Made by a program: the position numbers and the translations under genes. Source: Seriola aureovittata (lineage: Eukaryota; Chordata; Actinopteri; Carangiformes; Carangidae). From it: a stretch of DNA of 64,000 nucleotides. The notes under the pieces were generated by a model. It was not told the DNA's origin and searched no databases. It saw nothing but the letters and a program-made list of their open reading frames with translations. Of the stretch, positions 1 to 50,979 are shown in pieces; position 1 is the stretch's first letter; each line of letters begins with the position of its first letter. Location: NCBI RefSeq assembly GCF_021018895.1, contig NC_079377.1, positions 310,001-374,000 of the forward strand, given 5' to 3'.

Positions 1-349
1 CCACTCTGTTTGACTATAGCTAAAATTAAACTTCTGTATGTGCTGTTAAATAAATGTTTCGCTGAATAAATTTGTGTACGGAATATGGACTGTGGATTTT
101 GTTTGCTATTTCTTAATCAGGAAAAGGTTTACTTCACAGCCAGTAATGGGAAGAGGAATGAAAGCAAAAACCCGCAACCCATGTAAATGTGGCATTCACA
201 TATGGTATGTGAACGCCACATATTTTAAGACAGCTAAGTGTCCTATGGAGTTTAATTTCAAACTTTTTTCCTGAACCTTTAAGTGAAAACCAAACACCAC
301 AGTCAAACATGAAAAGGTTAGGCTATAAAACATGCTCAAAGTTAAACAC
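1..349. other. intronic sequence, no element recognised
   Basis: Intron 3' of the GDQGDV exon. AT-rich; I see no exon and no transposon signature. Confidence 0.6.
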
Positions 350-37572
<37,223 letters not shown>

Positions 37573-38703
37573 CTGCAAGACAAGAGAAAGAGAAAAAGAG
37601 TGACACATTAACATTAATAGCTTATGACAGCATACTTTACGCACAGACAGTCTGAATACCTCAAATGTTCATTATGTGCCTGCAATGCAATAGCATTGAA
37701 GGCATATGTTATTATTCTGCATACTTATTAATGTGAATGCAGAGGCATTGCCCTTTAAAAAAGAAAATATATATATATTTGTCTTACTTCTTCTGCGCTT
37801 CCACGATCTCTAACTACTCCATACTTTGTCCTACAGAAACCATTCAACTTTTTTTTAAAACGTTCAGCTTGTTCTGAAGCTTATTGGATGTATTCAACTT
37901 TTTTCTGCTATTAATAATTTCCAAAATATTAGGCTATTTCTGCAATTTTTTTGCCATTCAAATGAATGGAGAGAAGGTTTAAATCCTTGAAAACTTAAGC
38001 CTCTTTGATTTTCAACTACTTCAGCATACTTTCAGCTACAGACTTCTTTTTCTCTCTAAAATGTTAACAAGACTTTCAGCTATTAAACATGTATTCAACT
38101 TTGATATCTTGTACAGTTTTTGAATTATCACAGTTTTAGTTTCATGCTTTTTGCAGATCACTTTTGAGTTTATGATGGGTGTGTTTTGCACAGAATGTTC
38201 AGGGCTAGAGTGAATCACATCATCACTAGAGTGGGAGAAGCTGTAAAATTTGTCTGAAAAAAATCTGTGTAACTCGTCCTTACGGCCACATATTTCGATT
38301 TTGGCACATCATTTCTTCCTAATTTGTCCTGTTTCATACAAAGTGTCTACCTTAGCACAGAGGCTCATAGAATTTGAAATGTGACCCTCCAAGTGATAAA
38401 AGCACCCTTCAACTCTCCCACTGACAGCAATACAAATTCAGGAGCGAACTTCATTAGAAAACCAGAACTATATAAATAGTTACTCTTTGTAACTCACTTC
38501 TATTTTCACATTTTTGGATCTAGAAACACAAGAAAACCACATAGAGGTGTTCAGGAGAGTCTTGCGGCGCTGACCATGTGATCATTTTTCTGATATAATG
38601 TACCATTTTGTATTAAATGGCAGGAGTTTGAGAGGTTGGCTGACCCCTTTCTCCCATAGATTTGCATGAGCTCTGTGTCTTCAACAGCCAGACTCTCTCT
38701 CTT

Positions 38704-38770
<67 letters not shown>
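38704..38770. repeat. (CA)n microsatellite
   Basis: About 33 CA units with two CAAA breaks. The inverted counterpart is the TG run at 52,313-52,371. Confidence 0.95.
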
Positions 38771-38775
<5 letters not shown>

Positions 38776-41470
38776 ACACATAGAAAGGTAGACAGGTAGA
38801 CAGACAGACGGGCAGGAAGACAGGTAGATAGACACAGTTTCATTCAGGAAACAATTGGCTGTTAATTTCAGTTTGAAATCTAACTGACTCCACATTACAT
38901 ATATTCTAATTGGTGGATTGCTTTTGGAGCTCATTGTGATTGGTCAAATACCTTTGGAGTGTATTCTGTTTGGTGGATTACCTTTAATGTGTGTTTTCCA
39001 GTTGCTACTTTTTTCAAAGAGAAAAGCAGGTGGGCAGCCAGACAGATAGAGAGCATTGTCAGCATGGCAAACTCTAAGTTGAGGGAGGGGGCACACAGCT
39101 GTTTACAAGTAGAGCAGACATATTGAATTTAAAATGCTCAACTTGTGTTATACTCCTGATCCTCCTTTTATTATCCCTCATTTGTTAACTTCTATTGCAT
39201 ACTTTGTGCTACATAAACTGTCCCGTTTGAAATTTAACTACTTGAGCATACTTTCAGCTACAGATATTATTCAAACTTTAAACTGTTCACAACACTTCCA
39301 GCTATTAAGCGATTATTCAGCTCATTGATAAATAAAATTAAAATTTCTACTGTTGAGGATACAGGTCATCTTTCTTTGATTAATGCAAATGATTACTTCT
39401 TCACATTTTTAAGGCATTTCATTCTTACTTCCACCTATGGCGGTAAATAATTTGGCTTTCAATTGTTTCAACAACATGTTTCAGTTCTCATCTTTTGCAG
39501 CTAATGGACTTCAGCTCTTCCAGTTTAACATTTTGGCATCTAATTTTTCAAAGCACTGTACATCAGTTAATATGAGCAGCTTTATCAACTATTTTAGCTT
39601 TGTCTAAGTAATCTTCTTCAGGTGTTTAATTACAAGTTTTGATTGTAAGGTTCTTATTTCTCAGTTTTGCAGCCAATTTAGGCCATCTTTTTCTGTTTTT
39701 ACATTTTATATATTTTCTCCAATTTTGTGCTGTTTGTCACACCTTCCATCAAGAACTTCAGGCCTTTTTCAACCATTTCAAGACATTCAACCTCCAGCTT
39801 ACAAGTTGTGCTTTTAATCTTCAGCTATTGCTCGAGCTACTTCAGCATTGCTTCAGCAGTTGCTTCACCTTCTTCAGCATTGCTTCAGCTACTTCAGCAT
39901 TGCTTCAGGAAACTCATTCAGCTCTCAGCATTCACACGCATTTTCAGCAGGAAATGCATTTTCTAGATTCAAATTGTCATTCTAACTGACACAGAAACAC
40001 AAAAATACAGACAAGCAGAGAGGCAGAAATGCTCACAAACACACGCACACAGACAACTGTCTCCAGGTTAGTGCTCATAGAGGACGATGACAGTTCAGAA
40101 TGGACAGAACAACAGTAAATACAGCAGCAGACATGCCAAATTTAACCTGCATCACTGGTGTTATACTCCAGATTTATGAGCTGCTTTTTTAAAACTATTT
40201 TAGCAATATGTCAGTAATTTCTTCAGCTGTGAAATTACATGTTTTGATTGTACATTTCTTCTTTCTTTGTTTTTTTTCCAAACAATTTAAGCCATTTAGC
40301 TTTCAACTAACCTATTTTTCTGTTTTTTAAATTTTGTATATTGTGTACATTTTTGTGCTGTTTGTTACACATTCCATCAACAACTCAGGCCTTTTTCAAC
40401 CATTTCAGGACATTAAACCTCCAGCTTACAGGTTGTACTTTTAATTGTCAGCTATACTTTCAGCTACTTCAACATTGCTTCAGCTTTTGTTTTAGCTTCT
40501 TCAGCATTCAGATTTTTTTTACCATTCAAATGAATGGAGATCATGTTCAAATCCTTGAAATCTTCAGCCTCTTTAAACTTTAACTACTTCCACATACTTT
40601 CAGCTACAGACTTCATTAAACCTTTAAACTGTAGACAAGCATTTCAGCTATTAAGCTTGTATTCAATTTTTTTTTGAGTGATCACAGTTTTAGTTTGAAC
40701 CTAATTTTTGAGTTTATAATGGGTGTGTATTGCACAGAATGTTTGAGTCTAGCGTGGATGACATCATCGCTACAGTGGGAGAAGCTCTAGAAAGCCTCTG
40801 AAAACATTCAGTTTAACTCGTCCTCACAGCCACATATTTCAATCTACACACATCACAGCTTCCTTGATAGTAGAAAAATTTGTCCTGTTTCATACAATAT
40901 GTGGGAGTACCCACCACCTCTCCATTTGACTGCAATACAAATTCAAGAGCTGATTTCCCCAGAAATGCAAAAGTGACATTTTTCTGTAACTCGCCCCTGT
41001 GTCCATATTTTAAGCTCTAGAAACACCAAAGCCACATATGCAGTGCATGAAGTTCTTGTGCCAGGCATGATCTGCTTCTTTTTTCACAAGTAGCAGTTGT
41101 TTGAGAGTCTCACCGAGCCAAAATCTCACCCAGATCTGTGTCAGCTCTGGCTTCCAGCTACACACAGGTGTTGGAACCAGCTCATTAAGAGACTCTTTGA
41201 GCTCTATGATGTTCACAAACACAGCCACACAGACATACATACATACACACACAAACACACACAGGCAAGTTCTACAAACGCAGTATCCGTGCAGAAATGA
41301 ATAAAGCTGATTCTTATTGGCTAATTATGCTCATTAAATCTTACCCTTATTACTCTAAAGTATAAGAGCATGTATGTTTGTTTTCATGTCACATGTTCAC
41401 CTGAGCTCTGATGCTGGTTAACAGACTGATTGATGTCTATGAGGGTTGCAAACACAGCCACACAGATAAA

Positions 41471-41481
41471 CACACACACGC

Positions 41482-41552
<71 letters not shown>
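41471..41552. repeat. (CA)n microsatellite
   Basis: About 40 CA units with a few CG interruptions at the left. Confidence 0.95.
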
Positions 41553-41554
<2 letters not shown>

Positions 41555-42409
41555 AAGCTGTTTACAAATTAGTGCTCATAGAGAGAGATTACAGTTCAGA
41601 CTGGACAGTACAACAGTAAATACAGCAGCAGACATTGAATTTAATTTGAGCCTTGAGCTACAGGAACTGTTCAACCATCGTTGTAGCTCTCCCATAGACT
41701 GCAATACACATACACAGACACTAACACCACCACCCCCACCCTTCACCCCAACCACCCCATTTTTATCACTGAAGGTAGGCTAAATAACAGATACACCTCT
41801 GTATAATGTAATATACACTACATCCTCCACTGTGATCAATTGAATCAACAACTGTCTAAAACTATTTTAATAATAAATTGCCAACTAAGTATATGAGTAA
41901 TTATCTGGTGTATGCTCAGGTTCCAAAGTGCCTAACTGCAATGAATTGGTTGATTTCATTGCATTTCTCACCTGGGAACTGATATATCTGGTAACCGAAA
42001 GATATAATATTACATATTATTATTATCACCCGATAACATGTTTTACCCCTCTCTTCCCATTTTCACATGTATTAACACGTTTACACTTTAACTGACTTTG
42101 TACTTTTATTTGAGAACATGTTTATACAGTAATTTACTGATTTCTTTTCACTTATACTAATGACACTGTTCACATGTTGACGTGCTGACATGCTGATGTC
42201 AGTTTGATGTCCCATCTACAGTCAGTTTCTGTTACTGGTAGAGTTTATTGCTGCTCTGTCTGAACACAGCTAATGCTGCTGTTTTCTTAATCACAGTTTC
42301 TAACTACCTGCTGTACATTCAAACTTGCAGTAGTTCTGCTCCAGCACTTAGGAGCTCCCTGCTCCTTTAAGCGTCTTTCACTGACTCAGCTGTTGTTTAC
42401 ATACTGTTC

Positions 42410-43260
42410 AGATCTGCTAGTTACTTTAGCCAGTTAGCACTAGCTTCTCTCTCTCTCCCTCTCTCTCTCGCTTGCTCAGTGTGGTGTTGTTGTAACTTCA
42501 GTGTAGAGGATGGTGATATTTATTACATCTTCAGTGATGTCTGCTGGTTTTAGGCACAGCTCCACTCGCTAACTGGAGCTAACTGTGAACTGCCATCTCT
42601 GAAAATTTTCCTCAAAAAAGTCAGACAAGCTCTTTTAAATCCAACAATTTCCAACCTTCATTGACAATTCTTATATCAAAAATGTAGAGATTTCTTTTGT
42701 CCTATATCTTTACAGTTTTTGAGGAAGTGATGGGAGTACCCTCCACCTCTCCCACTGACTGCAATACAAATTCGAGAGCAGGTGTTACTGGGCAGAAATG
42801 GACAAAGCTGATTCTGATTGGCTAATTGAACTTGTTGATTCTTAGCCTTTTTTGGGCTCATTTGGGATCAGAAACAGATTAAAGACATCAGTGACTTACG
42901 TTCTGGTTGTTAAATGTGGAGGAGGTTTGTTCAGTGTCTACATTCCTGATTTAAAACAAACAATAACATAAGTTTCATTAATGTCATAGAGACTTATCCT
43001 GACACTGACCTCAGTCACTGCAGGTGTCCCTCAAAAAGTCTTTTGAAGCTGTTACGACTGTCCAAAATAACCTCACACTGATGGTTTCAAACCCAAATTT
43101 GCCCCTACAACCGTAGCAAGACATGTATACACACATGTACATGCCCTAACAGAAGTTGATCTGCAATAAAGCCATACCACTTTATCTCCATATACACAAT
43201 AGCTTTTAAAATCGAACTTTTTGAGACTCTTAGAGACTTTTATTTTGGAGATTAACCCAT
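42410..43260. repeat. direct repeat D, copy 1
   Basis: 42,973-43,225 matches 50,214-50,462 (ACTTATCCTGACACTGACCTC, CCTCACACTGATGGTTTCAAA, GCAAGACATGTATACACACATG, AACAGAAGTTGATCTGCAATA). 42,415-42,510 (GTTACTTTAGC..GTTAGCACTA) matches 50,685-50,755. The order of modules differs between the copies. Non-coding. Confidence 0.7.
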
Positions 43261-44339
43261 TTCGTGCAGATGGTGTTTGTGTTTTTCTGTCAATAAGATA
43301 TTCCTTTTTCTAGTCCCACAGTGGGGAAATTTCCAAATTTCCATATATATATGTGTGTGTTTGTGTGTAGCGGTAGAGTTGCCCAACAAAACCTCCAGTA
43401 AGTTTTTTTTACCTGGTTGACACTCTTATTTTGAAGGTGAATATCAAAAAAGTAAGATGGTATTTGTTTGTCTGCCAATCTGCATGATTGAATGATTTGA
43501 TATTTTTTATCTACATTGACTTGATTCTATTAAGTCTTCATTATCTACATGGAGGTTTGTTTTATCATTCCTGTCTTGATGTGTTTCTGTGGAGAGTTTC
43601 AGTTTCTCATTATGATCTAAATCACAACTTCTCATTTAAAACCTTACCTGCGATATCGATATACTCAGCTCCTATTGGGCAGTTATTTTATCACGTTGCC
43701 AACGTATTGGCACATGCATAATAGTGCATTACTTGAACAATGTGCTTCCACTTATAATTTTCCATATTCGAATTCTGAAGCTGGAACTGTACAAACAAGC
43801 TCTGATAAAACACAAGTTCTTCCTTTTCGCCAAACTGGACCTAAAGATGATGAAATATCTTGGTTCTCTTTCCTCTTCTGTTCAACCTACCCTCAGAAAT
43901 CTAGACGTCACTTTGATTATGAGATCACAAGGTAACCAGTAGAGTTACAAGTTGTTACAAAGCAATCAACTTCAAATGTGCTCTTGAATGTACATTTGAT
44001 TGGCCAAAGCAATCCAATTTGATTGGTCATGTAGCATTGCAGAACAGGCTAGCACCCCTGCTATGTATTTGGACTGGCTGTTGGTCTGAAGAAATCAATG
44101 GATTATCCACGAGTGGTCCAGAAAATTGCTCTTCAGAATGTTTTATGATGTTGCTTCTCTATGTATTTTATTCTGAGCCAGCTAGAGACATCTACTCTAG
44201 ATGCTATATAAGTGAACCATGCTTATTTGATTTTTTGATCCCTTTAAACACAACACTGTGTGCTTGTTCCTGGCCTTAGTGACTTACAGAAACTGCAACT
44301 CAAGGACACTGACATCATCTTCTCTGTATTTTATATCCT

Positions 44340-44500
44340 ACACCCACACACACGCACGCACTCACACGTCCTTGTGGGGACCTGTCATTGAAATAATGCA
44401 TTTCCCAGCCCTTTACCTTAACATTCATGACTGAATGCCTAAATCCTAAACCTAAACCTAACCCCAACCGTGAAACCAAGTCTAAACCCAAAAAACAATA
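44340..44500. repeat. fish interspersed repeat (GTGGGGACCTGTCATTG / CCTAAACCTAAACCTAAC)
   Basis: CACACACGCACGCACTCACAC, then CCTTGTGGGGACCTGTCATTG and TAAATCCTAAACCTAAACCT. It is the upstream part of the repeat seen at 20,025-20,140. Confidence 0.6.
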
Positions 44501-47500
44501 TGTACAGTAACATTATCGGTATCGTTTATAGTTGAGCCCTTAGATTATGTGAAACCTTATGTAAAAAAAATACTCAAAAATGAATATATTGAATAGCTGC
44601 GTTTATTAATATCCCCAGACGGGGAAACAAAAACACTTCCTGTTTGGTAGTTTAGATTGCACCCAGCTCAAAAAAGCTCATCACAAACATGGAAGGGACA
44701 GACGGCCAGGCCCAGTCCATGACTCACACTCCTCCGTAAAATAGACCTTTCATAAAAACCAATATACTGCCCCTTGACTTTTCCACAAGCTCAATGAGAG
44801 AGAATAAATTATTTATGAATCAAGACAGAGGTCACTGAAGATGTTGCTACGTCAATCACAGCAAGGTGGGGAAAATCACTAATGACAAATTTCTCTGTGA
44901 AATGTCAAATCAAATCCCCATCCATTCCAGCCTGAAAGCTCAAAAAAAATAAGCTCATAAAATGAAAAACAGTTGGGACAACGAACAGACAGACTTTTAT
45001 GGACAACCCAAAGTAACTGTTAGAATAAGAACGGTAAGAATAAGAATGAAGTAGAGGTTCAGAGCTTTAGTGTCAAAAGATGTAATATACATTTCACATC
45101 AATTTCCTCAAACTGAGGAAAAGACAGTTTAAAGACAGGCTCAACATGAATGATATAACAAAAGTGACTGGGAGTGCAGAGTATTTACTTCTTCAACCCT
45201 GAAGCCTGACATGAGTAACCATGTCAGGCTAACCAATGACACAGTCAAGGTGACACATTCTACCCTTGTGGGCCTGGAGTAGTTCCTCAGGTGTAGTTCT
45301 TGTAATTCAAGCAGTCATGTTGTGTTGTTTGTGCTGTTTTCAACAGATGTGGGGCAAACAAATGTCAAAGTACAACTTGGAAAATATTCATGCAGACAGT
45401 GATAAAGTTCATACACTTTGTTTGTATGAATTTCTCCTGATTATGGTCTGAGGACGGAGTGAGTTCAGTTAGATGGACAGTGTGTGGACTTTGTAGTGTT
45501 TAACAACCTGGAACTACTGGCCAGATTGCAATGATGGATAATGTCCTAAGAAGGTACATCCTTGTTGGGTCTGAGCTTTGCCTCACGAGCGGGACACCAT
45601 AACGTTGGGCTGGCAGACATGGGGCAACATATGTTGAACCTTCGGTTGTCTATGAATTTTTTGGCTATCATAAATTAAAAAAATATTAATATTAAAAATA
45701 TTAATATTAAATAATAACTTTAAAATGGATTAAAGTCCTCTGGGGCACCAGCCTAAAAACTAACAGGCAAAATAGCCAATATTGGTTCAGTCTCAAATTA
45801 TTACCATTAATCTGGAACTCTGGAAAATAATAATCATATAATATATAACCAAATTACCATATCAACAGTAAGTGAAGGTTGAAGGATTGGAGTTCTACTG
45901 AGTAGAGGTTGGCAATACTCACACTTGTGCAACATTAAAAACACCAGTTATTATACTTAAAGACATTTGGGACAAAGTAAAACACAATTTCTAATCTAAA
46001 GTATATGCAGGTGTGTGTGTGTGTGTGTGTGTGGGGACACAGACAAAGGCAAGATGGCCGATTCAAAATGGTTGCTGTGACCACATGACCTAAACAATGA
46101 AGACTGGGGGGGGGGCCTGAGTTTCTTTGTTACGATAGTTCATGTAGTCTAAAGGTTCCTGAGCAAGCCAAAAAGAGAAGAGGAAGAACAGAGTAGGAGA
46201 TCTGGTTTTGTCTGGTGACACCCTGGGGGTCACATGTCATACACTGACCAACACTGACTGGTCAGTGAGGTCCCTGGGGGAGGGTTGTCCCCAGGTGTGA
46301 ACAGTGAGGAACTGCGGGGAAGTGAGTTCTATTCTCTGTAGAACAAAGATCTGAGGGCTCCATCAACTTACAATGTACTGAGCCCCAACCTTATCTTCAC
46401 TTCCCATGACATTAAAAGTAAATGCATTTTCTTTGAAAAGAGAAAAATGATTTTGATGTAAATTGCAGCCAGTGGGTCCAAAGAACCTTAGCTGACTCCA
46501 TGAGCTGTGTGATAGCTAGTGCAACTGTGTTGATAAGTGGCCAAATCATCATGCCGAACTGCAATAACCAACTTCCTGTTGTTTTTAGAACACCAGTGTG
46601 CACCTGTCCCTTTCACTTCACCTCTATATTTGCCTCACGTCTCCCCCTCAGAACCCCCCACCCCCTTCAATGCTCCTGTGCCCCCTGTGGAAAACCGCTG
46701 CCATTGTGCTACTGTCAAACAGAGGAACTATAAAATTCTGATGTGCAGATGTCCTAGACATTTGCTATTTGTAAGCACATGTGAGAGTAAAAAGAAATTT
46801 GTTGCATTTCTGATCAGACATGTTTGCTGTTCCAGTAGTAAGTATATGAGTCATTTAAAGCAGCACTATGTGGCCTATATTACTTAAACACACTTTCCAT
46901 TACCAGATACACTGACAATAACTTTGAAGTGCTCACCTGTGACACATGAAACAATCTTAGAATTTGTGAACTTTCTGTTATAAGAATGGATCTGCAAAAT
47001 TAACTCTCTGTTACAGCAGAGCATGGTAACTCTAGTCATTTCTGCAGTTGTGATCCAGTACCTACAGGGTAAGCTCAAACCTTTTCTGCATGGAGGAGAG
47101 GGAAAGCAAACATGTAAGCAAGATTCCTGTCGCATTCTGGGCCTGCCATCACATCCTGTTGGCTGGAGCCGCTCACCCAGGGGACATACTGTAAAGCACC
47201 TTGATCCAAAGGCACTTTGGGGGGCCTGGGGGAAGGGAGTTCAAATATAGCACATGGACTGGCGCCTGACAAGGGGACACTGAAGCAACAGCTTTATGCA
47301 CAACAAGCAGTAGGCACAACATGAAACAAATTTTACACTAATAAACGCACACGCACACACTAAAAGGGAATTTGCTTGACTACATTGATACCATCTATTC
47401 CAAGCCTTCTCCTCTGCTGGGCTTAATTCTGTCTAACTATTGCTAACACCTGTTGTTTCTGCTTATGTAAGGGTACTTGGACAGATGCAGCCGGAAATGG

Positions 47501-48225
47501 AGATCTGCATTTCATTCCAACATGCAAAGTCATGGGCGTTCCCCCTTTCCTGTTCCTATTAGATTTAGTTATTTACTCACACTAGCTATTGCATATATTC
47601 AAAGCAATTAGACAACCAAATGTGTGGCACACTTTGCTGTACCATCAAATGATATACAGTATACAAAGAGTATGCCAACAAGTCTAGGTGCCCAAATGTT
47701 CTGCTAGAATATTGCAGCTAGTGGCTTTCACCTCTGCATCTGCAATCATCAAATCATCAAATCAATCTTGGTAATATCCTCTTTATTCCCAGTTTACTTG
47801 ACCTTTTATGTCACAAAGAGTAAAATGGTGTGGTGGGCAGGTGGGCTGTCACCTTCAGACTATCTTTGTCCCAGCATGTGGATCCAGGAATAACCTGTGG
47901 AATTTCTGAGAATATCTCAACACAGCCTCCCACAATCCCCTGCTCTCTCAGATTGCCTGCTTCTCCAGTTGCCCTTGTAAACACTGCAGTGGTCAGTGCA
48001 AATGTTTCCTCCTGCTTCCAGACTATGATTGAAAGATGGGACATCAGAAAGCACACATAGCCAGAAACAGTAAGGTTATGGTTAGAGGAATATCATCTTC
48101 ATGGTTAAAAGAAACAACGCAGACTAAGTAAGATGGCCCAAATGTCAGACATGCCCAGGCATCATCCAAAGGCAACATACCAGCATCATGTTGCCTGAAC
48201 CACCTCAAACAGATAGTGAATACAT
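44501..48225. other. intronic or intergenic sequence, no gene recognised
   Basis: About 3.7 kb. A short GT run at 46,013-46,033 and an AATATTAATATT palindromic patch near 45,680-45,712. ORFs of up to 116 codons lack recognisable motifs. Confidence 0.5.
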
Positions 48226-48230
48226 CAGCA

Positions 48231-49110
48231 TCAAATCAAATCAAATTTATTTATAAAGCACATTTAAAACAACAGCTGTTGACCAAAGTGCTGTACAATC
48301 AATAACATAAAAACAACACAGCAAGAACACAAACTGGTGAAAACAGAGTCAGAGTCATACTGAGTCAAAGGCCAAAGAATAAAAATGTGTTTTAAGACGT
48401 GATTTAAAAACAGGCAGTGAGGGGGACAGTCTGACATGTAGAGGCAGCTCGTTCCAGAGTTTGGGAGCTGCAACTGAAAAAGCCCGGTCTCCTCTGAGCT
48501 TTAGCCTGGATCTGGGCACAACTAAAAGGGACTGGTCGGCAGACCTGAGAGTGCGTAGAGGTACATGTGCCACTAAAAGATCCGACAGGTTAAATGGAGC
48601 TAGTTCATGTAATGATTTATAAACTAAAGTTAAATTTTTAAATCAATCCTAAAACGTACAGGGAGCCAGTGAAGGGAGGCCAGTATGGGGGAAATGTGCT
48701 CTTGCTTGCCTGTTCCTGTTAAAAGATAAGCTGCTGCATTTTGGACCAACTGTAGTCGTGAGAGGGAGTTCTGGTTAACACCAACATAAAGAGCATTACA
48801 GTAGTCAAGGCGGGGCGAAATAAAAGCATGGATGACTCTTTCAAAATCATTAAAAGACAGACAGGACTTGACCTTTGATAAAAGCCTAGATTTCAAAAAT
48901 CTATCTAAAATCTAGATCTAGTGTTTGTCCAATTTAAAATCACTGTCCATAATCACACCCAGATTTCCAACAGTGGATTTTACGTATGGACTTACAGAGC
49001 TCAGGTCTATGTGGGGGCCAACACTGACACTACTGGTTCCGAATAACAGAATCTCTGTTTTTTTTTCATTAAAATTTAAAAAGTTTAAGGCCATCCAAAT
49101 GCAGAATGCT
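48231..49110 (-). pseudogene. L2-like LINE fragment: reverse transcriptase C-terminus and 3' tail
   Basis: Minus-strand peptides in order: KKTEILLFGTSS, VGNLGVIMDSDFKLDK, LLSKVKSCLSFNDFERVIHA, SPRLDYCNALYVGVNQNSLS, RLQLVQNAAAYLLTG, LASLHWLPVRFRID, LRTLRSADQ, VPRSRLKLRGDRAFS, APKLWNELPLHVR. This is the classic C-terminal block of fish L2/Maui-type LINEs (recalled). Frameshifts at about 48,610-48,640 and others. It ends in a TCAAA tandem tail (48,231-48,247), as L2 elements do. 5'-truncated and inactive. Confidence 0.85.
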
Positions 49111-49144
49111 TCAAATAAAGTTGATAAAAAGTATATATGTTCTG

Positions 49145-49811
49145 CAGTGGCGTATGCTGGTCTTATAAGGAGGGGAAGCTCATTTTCGGCCTACATCATA
49201 AAATGTGTCCGTTTATTTATATGTAAATTCGCAGAGTGACAGAAGAGAGTCGCCAAACACAACGCTAGTCGTTCTTAACAAAGACAAAGTCGCTGAGGAT
49301 CAGTAACGTCTCCAGATCAACTCCGAACAACGGAATGAAAAACTTGAAAACTGCTTCGGTGGATGCTTATACTTCAAGATCGCTGATTCGCTCATTTAGC
49401 TGTCAATCAAAAAGGGACTCAGCCTCAGACAGATCATCCAATCATCATGCAGAAGGCCAGCCCACTGCCCCATAGACCCCCAGAGACACTGAGCGTCCGA
49501 TGGGCGGGACAAAGCCCAGCATTTATCCAATGACCGTCTTGTTTCACTGCAATGGAACAACCCACTCTTTGCTTCCCCATTGAAGTCAGTAGAAGCTCAG
49601 CATCTACACTGTGTAAAGCACTTTGGCGAATGAGAAGGAAGTCATGTCGGTTACCTGTGATAAGTAGCTGATTCTGAACAAAAGATGAACGTGTTCTAGC
49701 GCATATTTAGTCAATGAAATGTTCACACAACAGTACATATTTGACCAATTATTTTGTTGACATTTTAGGGGAAGCTGAGCTCCCCTTGCAGTCTTAGAGC
49801 AATCGCCACTG
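49145..49811. mobile_element. hAT-type non-autonomous element, 667 bp, 8-bp TSD
   Basis: Termini CAGTGGCG...CGCCACTG flanked by the perfect 8-bp duplication ATGTTCTG (49,137-49,144 and 49,812-49,819). Inner sequence is imperfectly inverted (AGGGGAAGCT on both sides). No coding region. It lies just 5' of the L2 fragment. Confidence 0.9.
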
Positions 49812-50199
49812 ATGTTCTGAATATACACAATTTCAAATTGGAGGTGGGACAAAAACAGTGCTATCAGAGCATCCACCTGCTTCCCCAGTCTTATAGAATG
49901 ATTAGCCTATAGTGCATCTTTGTAGTTGTTGATAGTTTGAGGCACACTGCATAAAGAAGAATGATCTACCAGTTTCTTTATTCTACCAAACAAACAGGGG
50001 ACAACTGGGGACATCCTTTTTAAAGCCTAAATGCTGATATAAACTGCTGGTCACAGTTGTCATTTGAATTGTTAATTGTGATTCAGGCAGCTTGGAACAA
50101 TAAGTGGTCTAACTAGAAAATTCTCGGAGAAAGTTTGAATGTGCCTGCTCTTTGGTGCGTGTACTTCACTCCTCTCGTTTCAATCTGTACAAAGGACGT

Positions 50200-50642
50200 T
50201 ACTTTCAGTTTCATTCATGTCATAAAGACTTATCCTGACACTGACCTCAATCACTGCAAGTGTCCCTCAAAAAGCCTTTATGAGACTGTCACGACTAGCC
50301 AAAATAACCTCACACTGATGGTTTCAAACCAAAATTTGTCCCCACAACCATAGCAAGACATGTATACACACATGTATATGCCATAACAGAAGTTGATCTG
50401 CAATAAAGCTATACCACTGCATCCCTATATAGACGATAGCATCTAAATTCGAACTTTTATGACCTACCTTACCTCTTACCTTTTTGAGACTCTTATTTTG
50501 AAAGTGTCTGTGCTTCTGTGTTCGGCAGTATAAATTGCATAAGGTTTTGTACAACAGAGCCAATAATTCCCTCTTACCATATTGAGACTTTTATTTTGAA
50601 GGTTAATCCAATTCATGGAGATGGTGTTTGTGTGTTTCTGTC

Positions 50643-50673
<31 letters not shown>

Positions 50674-50760
50674 GTATATTACTAGTTACTTTAGCTTAGC
50701 AATTAGCACTATCTTCTCCCTCTCTCTCGCTCACTTGGTAAGGTGTTGTTGTAACTGCAG
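50200..50760. repeat. direct repeat D, copy 2
   Basis: See copy 1 at 42,410-43,260. Contains a (TA)n run at 50,642-50,668. The region continues at 50,980 into the inverted repeat arm. Confidence 0.7.
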
Positions 50761-50979
50761 CAGACATCACATACACCCACACACACAAACACACATACAC
50801 ACACTACTAAAGCAGTGTCAGGGGAGAAATGGACAAAGCTGATTCTTATTGGCTAATTACACTCATTACCAATTAATTGGTTGATTTTGTTGCTGTTCTC
50901 ACCTGGGAACTGATACATCTGGTAGCCTCAAGATGTTTTTTAATTTTATAGTTATGTGCGTAGACACATTCTATGAAAC

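Larger units (their letters stand above)
37780..41660 (+). repeat. unclassified repeat cluster, forward arm
   Basis: Modules repeat within this stretch: CCATTCAAATGAATGGAGA plus a CTTTCAGCTACAGACTTC stretch at about 37,955-38,100 and 40,515-40,670, a TTCAGCTACTTCAGCATTGC module at 39,830-39,910 and 40,450-40,505, AACTCGTCC(T/C)(T/C)AC(A/G)GCCACATATTTC at 38,275 and 40,820, and ACAGTAAATACAGCAGCAGACAT at 40,110 and 41,610. Much of it recurs inverted at 50,980-53,200. No coding capacity. Family not recognised. Confidence 0.65.
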
